This document shows, piece after piece, positions 62,874-64,000 of a stretch of 64,000 nt of DNA. The stretch comes from JABDLO01 sp041749255 (GTDB taxonomy: Bacteria > Bacteroidota > Bacteroidia > Chitinophagales > Saprospiraceae): the NCBI GenBank assembly GCA_041749255.1, contig JBGTBR010000087.1, positions 57,814 to 121,813 of the forward strand, read 5' to 3'. The notes below the pieces were generated by a model that worked only from the letters and a program-made list of their open reading frames with translations, was not told where the DNA came from and made no database searches. Numbering within the stretch: position 1 is the first letter of the stretch; every line of letters starts with the position of its first letter. A program made the translations under genes and the position numbers.

Positions 62874-63979
62874 GTGATGAAACGACAAACAGTTAAGTTG
62901 AAATCGGAGGAACTAGATTATTTGCGTTCTTTTAAAAAGTCTGGTAAGAGAAGCCAACGGGAGTACGATCGGGCAAACATTCTTTTATTACTCCACAAAG
63001 ATAAGAAGGATAAAGAGATTGAAGATTTTCTAGAGGTGGAACGCACCACGATTTGGCGTACTAGAAAACGGTTTTTAGAATGGGGTCTTTCCATGGCGCT
63101 CGAAGAAAAGCCCAGGAGTGGCCAGCCCAGGAAATACGGCCAGAACCAGGAAGCTGAAATAATAGCCCTTGCCTGTAGTGATGCTCCCGAGGGCAGGGTA
63201 AGATGGACACTGGAGCTTCTTACAGAGACTTTGGGTACAATGGAAGGTTTAGAAACAATCAATCGGGAAACGATCCGACTGATACTAAAAAAAACGAATG
63301 TAAACCTTGGTTGAGAAAGATGTGGTGCATCACAACGATCACCGAGCAGTACAGGGAGAGGATGTACAGGCTGTTGGAGCTGTATGCCCAGGAATATGAC
63401 CCCAGGTTCCCCGTTGTCTGCATGGATGAAAAAAGCAAGCAGCTTATCATGGATATAAGGGGAACTCTGACAATGAAGCCGGGAAGTCCAACAAAATATG
63501 ATTATGAATATAAGCGTAACGGAATAAGAAATATTTTTGTAGCCGTAGAGCCATTGGCAGGAAAACGAAAAATGAAAGTGACCCATACAAGGAAGAAAAG
63601 TGATTTTGCCCATTTCATTAAGGAATTGGTCGATCAGGAATACCCACAGGCACAGAAAATAAAGCTGGTACTGGATAACCTGAATACTCATTTCCCATCA
63701 TCATTTTATGAAACATTCTTCAAACAGGAAGCAGATAGGGTACTGGAAAGGATAGAATTTTACTATACCCCAAAGCATGGGAGTTGGCTCAATATGGCCG
63801 AAATAGAAATTAATGTAATGGACAGGGAATGCCTTGCAAGAAGAATAGGCGATGCTGAAAAACTTGAAAAAGAAATAAAATACTGGTCAAGAAAAAGAAA
63901 TGAAGCAAAGAAAAAAATCCATTGGTCATTTACTCGCCAGGATGCAGATCATAAACTATCAAAACATTATGTTGCATAA
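62874..63979 (+). CDS. IS630-family transposase, two overlapping frames joined by a probable -1 frameshift
   Basis: Frame 1 (62874-63314) encodes the helix-turn-helix part (DRANILLLLHKDKKDKEIED, WRTRKRFLEWGLSMALEEKP). Frame 2 (open 63203-63979) encodes the DDE domain: D in VVCMDEKSKQL, D in LVLDNLNTH and E in SWLNMAEIEIN. The sequence of frame 2 after 63295 (NECKPWLRKMWC) continues the family pattern lost in frame 1, which reads TNVNLG and stops. The junction is an A8 run at 63287-63294, a classic slippery site, so a -1 shift would yield one protein of about 368 residues. The stop codon lies inside the right inverted repeat. The copy therefore looks potentially active rather than broken. Confidence 0.88.
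63287..63294 (+). promoter_or_regulatory. Slippery A8 run for programmed frameshifting
   Basis: Eight consecutive A bases (CTAAAAAAAACG) lie exactly where the two transposase frames must be joined. Frameshifting on such A-runs is known in several IS families. A sequencing or mutation explanation (one A gained or lost) is also possible. Confidence 0.65.
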
Positions 63980-63996
63980 TTATATTGTAAGAACAC
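63968..63996 (-). repeat. Right inverted repeat of IS630-family element
   Basis: It contains the transposase stop codon (63977-63979) and ends GAACAC next to the TA at 63997-63998. Confidence 0.88.
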
Positions 63997-64000
63997 TAGT

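Larger units (their letters stand above)
62807..63996 (+). mobile_element. IS630-family insertion sequence, 1,190 bp
   Basis: The element has imperfect terminal inverted repeats of 29 bases (23 identical) at 62807-62835 and 63968-63996, both starting GTGTT from the outside. It is bounded by TA on each side (62805-62806 and 63997-63998), and joining the flanks restores CTAG, the preferred target of IS630. The internal gene is a two-frame DDE transposase. The right end lies only four bases from the end of the window, so the second TA is visible but not the rest of the target gene. Confidence 0.92.

Noticed and set aside
62918..63691. 257-codon minus-strand frame inside the IS element
   Set aside because: It is antisense to the transposase, whose DDE and helix-turn-helix motifs are on the plus strand.

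Overview
The window is a 64 kb chromosomal stretch from an AT-rich member of the Bacteroidota. Several features point there: a GldB-type gliding lipoprotein, a secreted hydrolase with a C-terminal type IX secretion sorting domain, Bacteroidota-type promoter -7 boxes (TAnnTTTG), weak or absent Shine-Dalgarno sequences, and intergenic low-complexity repeats of a kind common in this phylum. A Saprospiria- or Cytophagia-like lineage is plausible, but no rRNA or other marker is present to settle it. I found no tRNA, rRNA, CRISPR array, prophage or replication origin.

Region 1 (1-19 kb) looks accessory. It opens with a heavy-metal RND efflux operon (adaptor, CusA/CzcA-like pump, TolC-like channel). 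Next come an orphan CheB-like methylesterase, a small methyltransferase, a decayed GxxExxY gene, a 57-residue membrane peptide and a lipoprotein serine hydrolase running into a Trk/Ktr potassium uptake pair. The region ends with an AraC regulator plus cupin, another methyltransferase, a RibD/DHFR-like reductase, a VWA protein and two alpha/beta hydrolases. Region 2 (19-38 kb) is mostly housekeeping: tatA, a 2OG-Fe(II) oxygenase, gldB, nadC, ruvC, an MFS operon, a glutamate-cysteine ligase-like enzyme fused to CBS domains, map, a second DnaE-type polymerase, a PBP4-type DD-carboxypeptidase and a phosphodiester glycosidase.

Region 3 (37.6-48 kb) holds a Tat-exported molybdenum sulfite dehydrogenase with its cytochrome subunit. 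A 640 bp repeat block follows, whose core is a 23-unit, 8-bp tandem array. Then come thrC, hemJ, an M16 peptidase, PBP1A and a T9SS-secreted hydrolase. Region 4 (48-64 kb) has a HEAT-cyclophilin lipoprotein, gcvT, a GbsR-like regulator, a DUF1015 protein, HIT, greA, the 5-oxoprolinase genes pxpABC headed by an NRAMP-like transporter, and a 1,079-residue peptidase-MA-like/beta-propeller/outer-membrane-barrel protein. The window ends in an intact-looking IS630-family element that has split a PA14-type gene at a CTAG site.

The strongest lead for new biology is the NRAMP-family transporter of the pxp operon. Its canonical metal-binding residues (DPGN and MPH motifs) are replaced, which argues against transition-metal transport and makes 5-oxoproline or a related acid a testable substrate. 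Secondary leads are the repeat block with oppositely oriented G/T- and C/A-rich flanks, the likely -1 frameshift of the IS630 transposase, the tripartite protein with a lost HExxH site, and a palindrome inside the tatA promoter.
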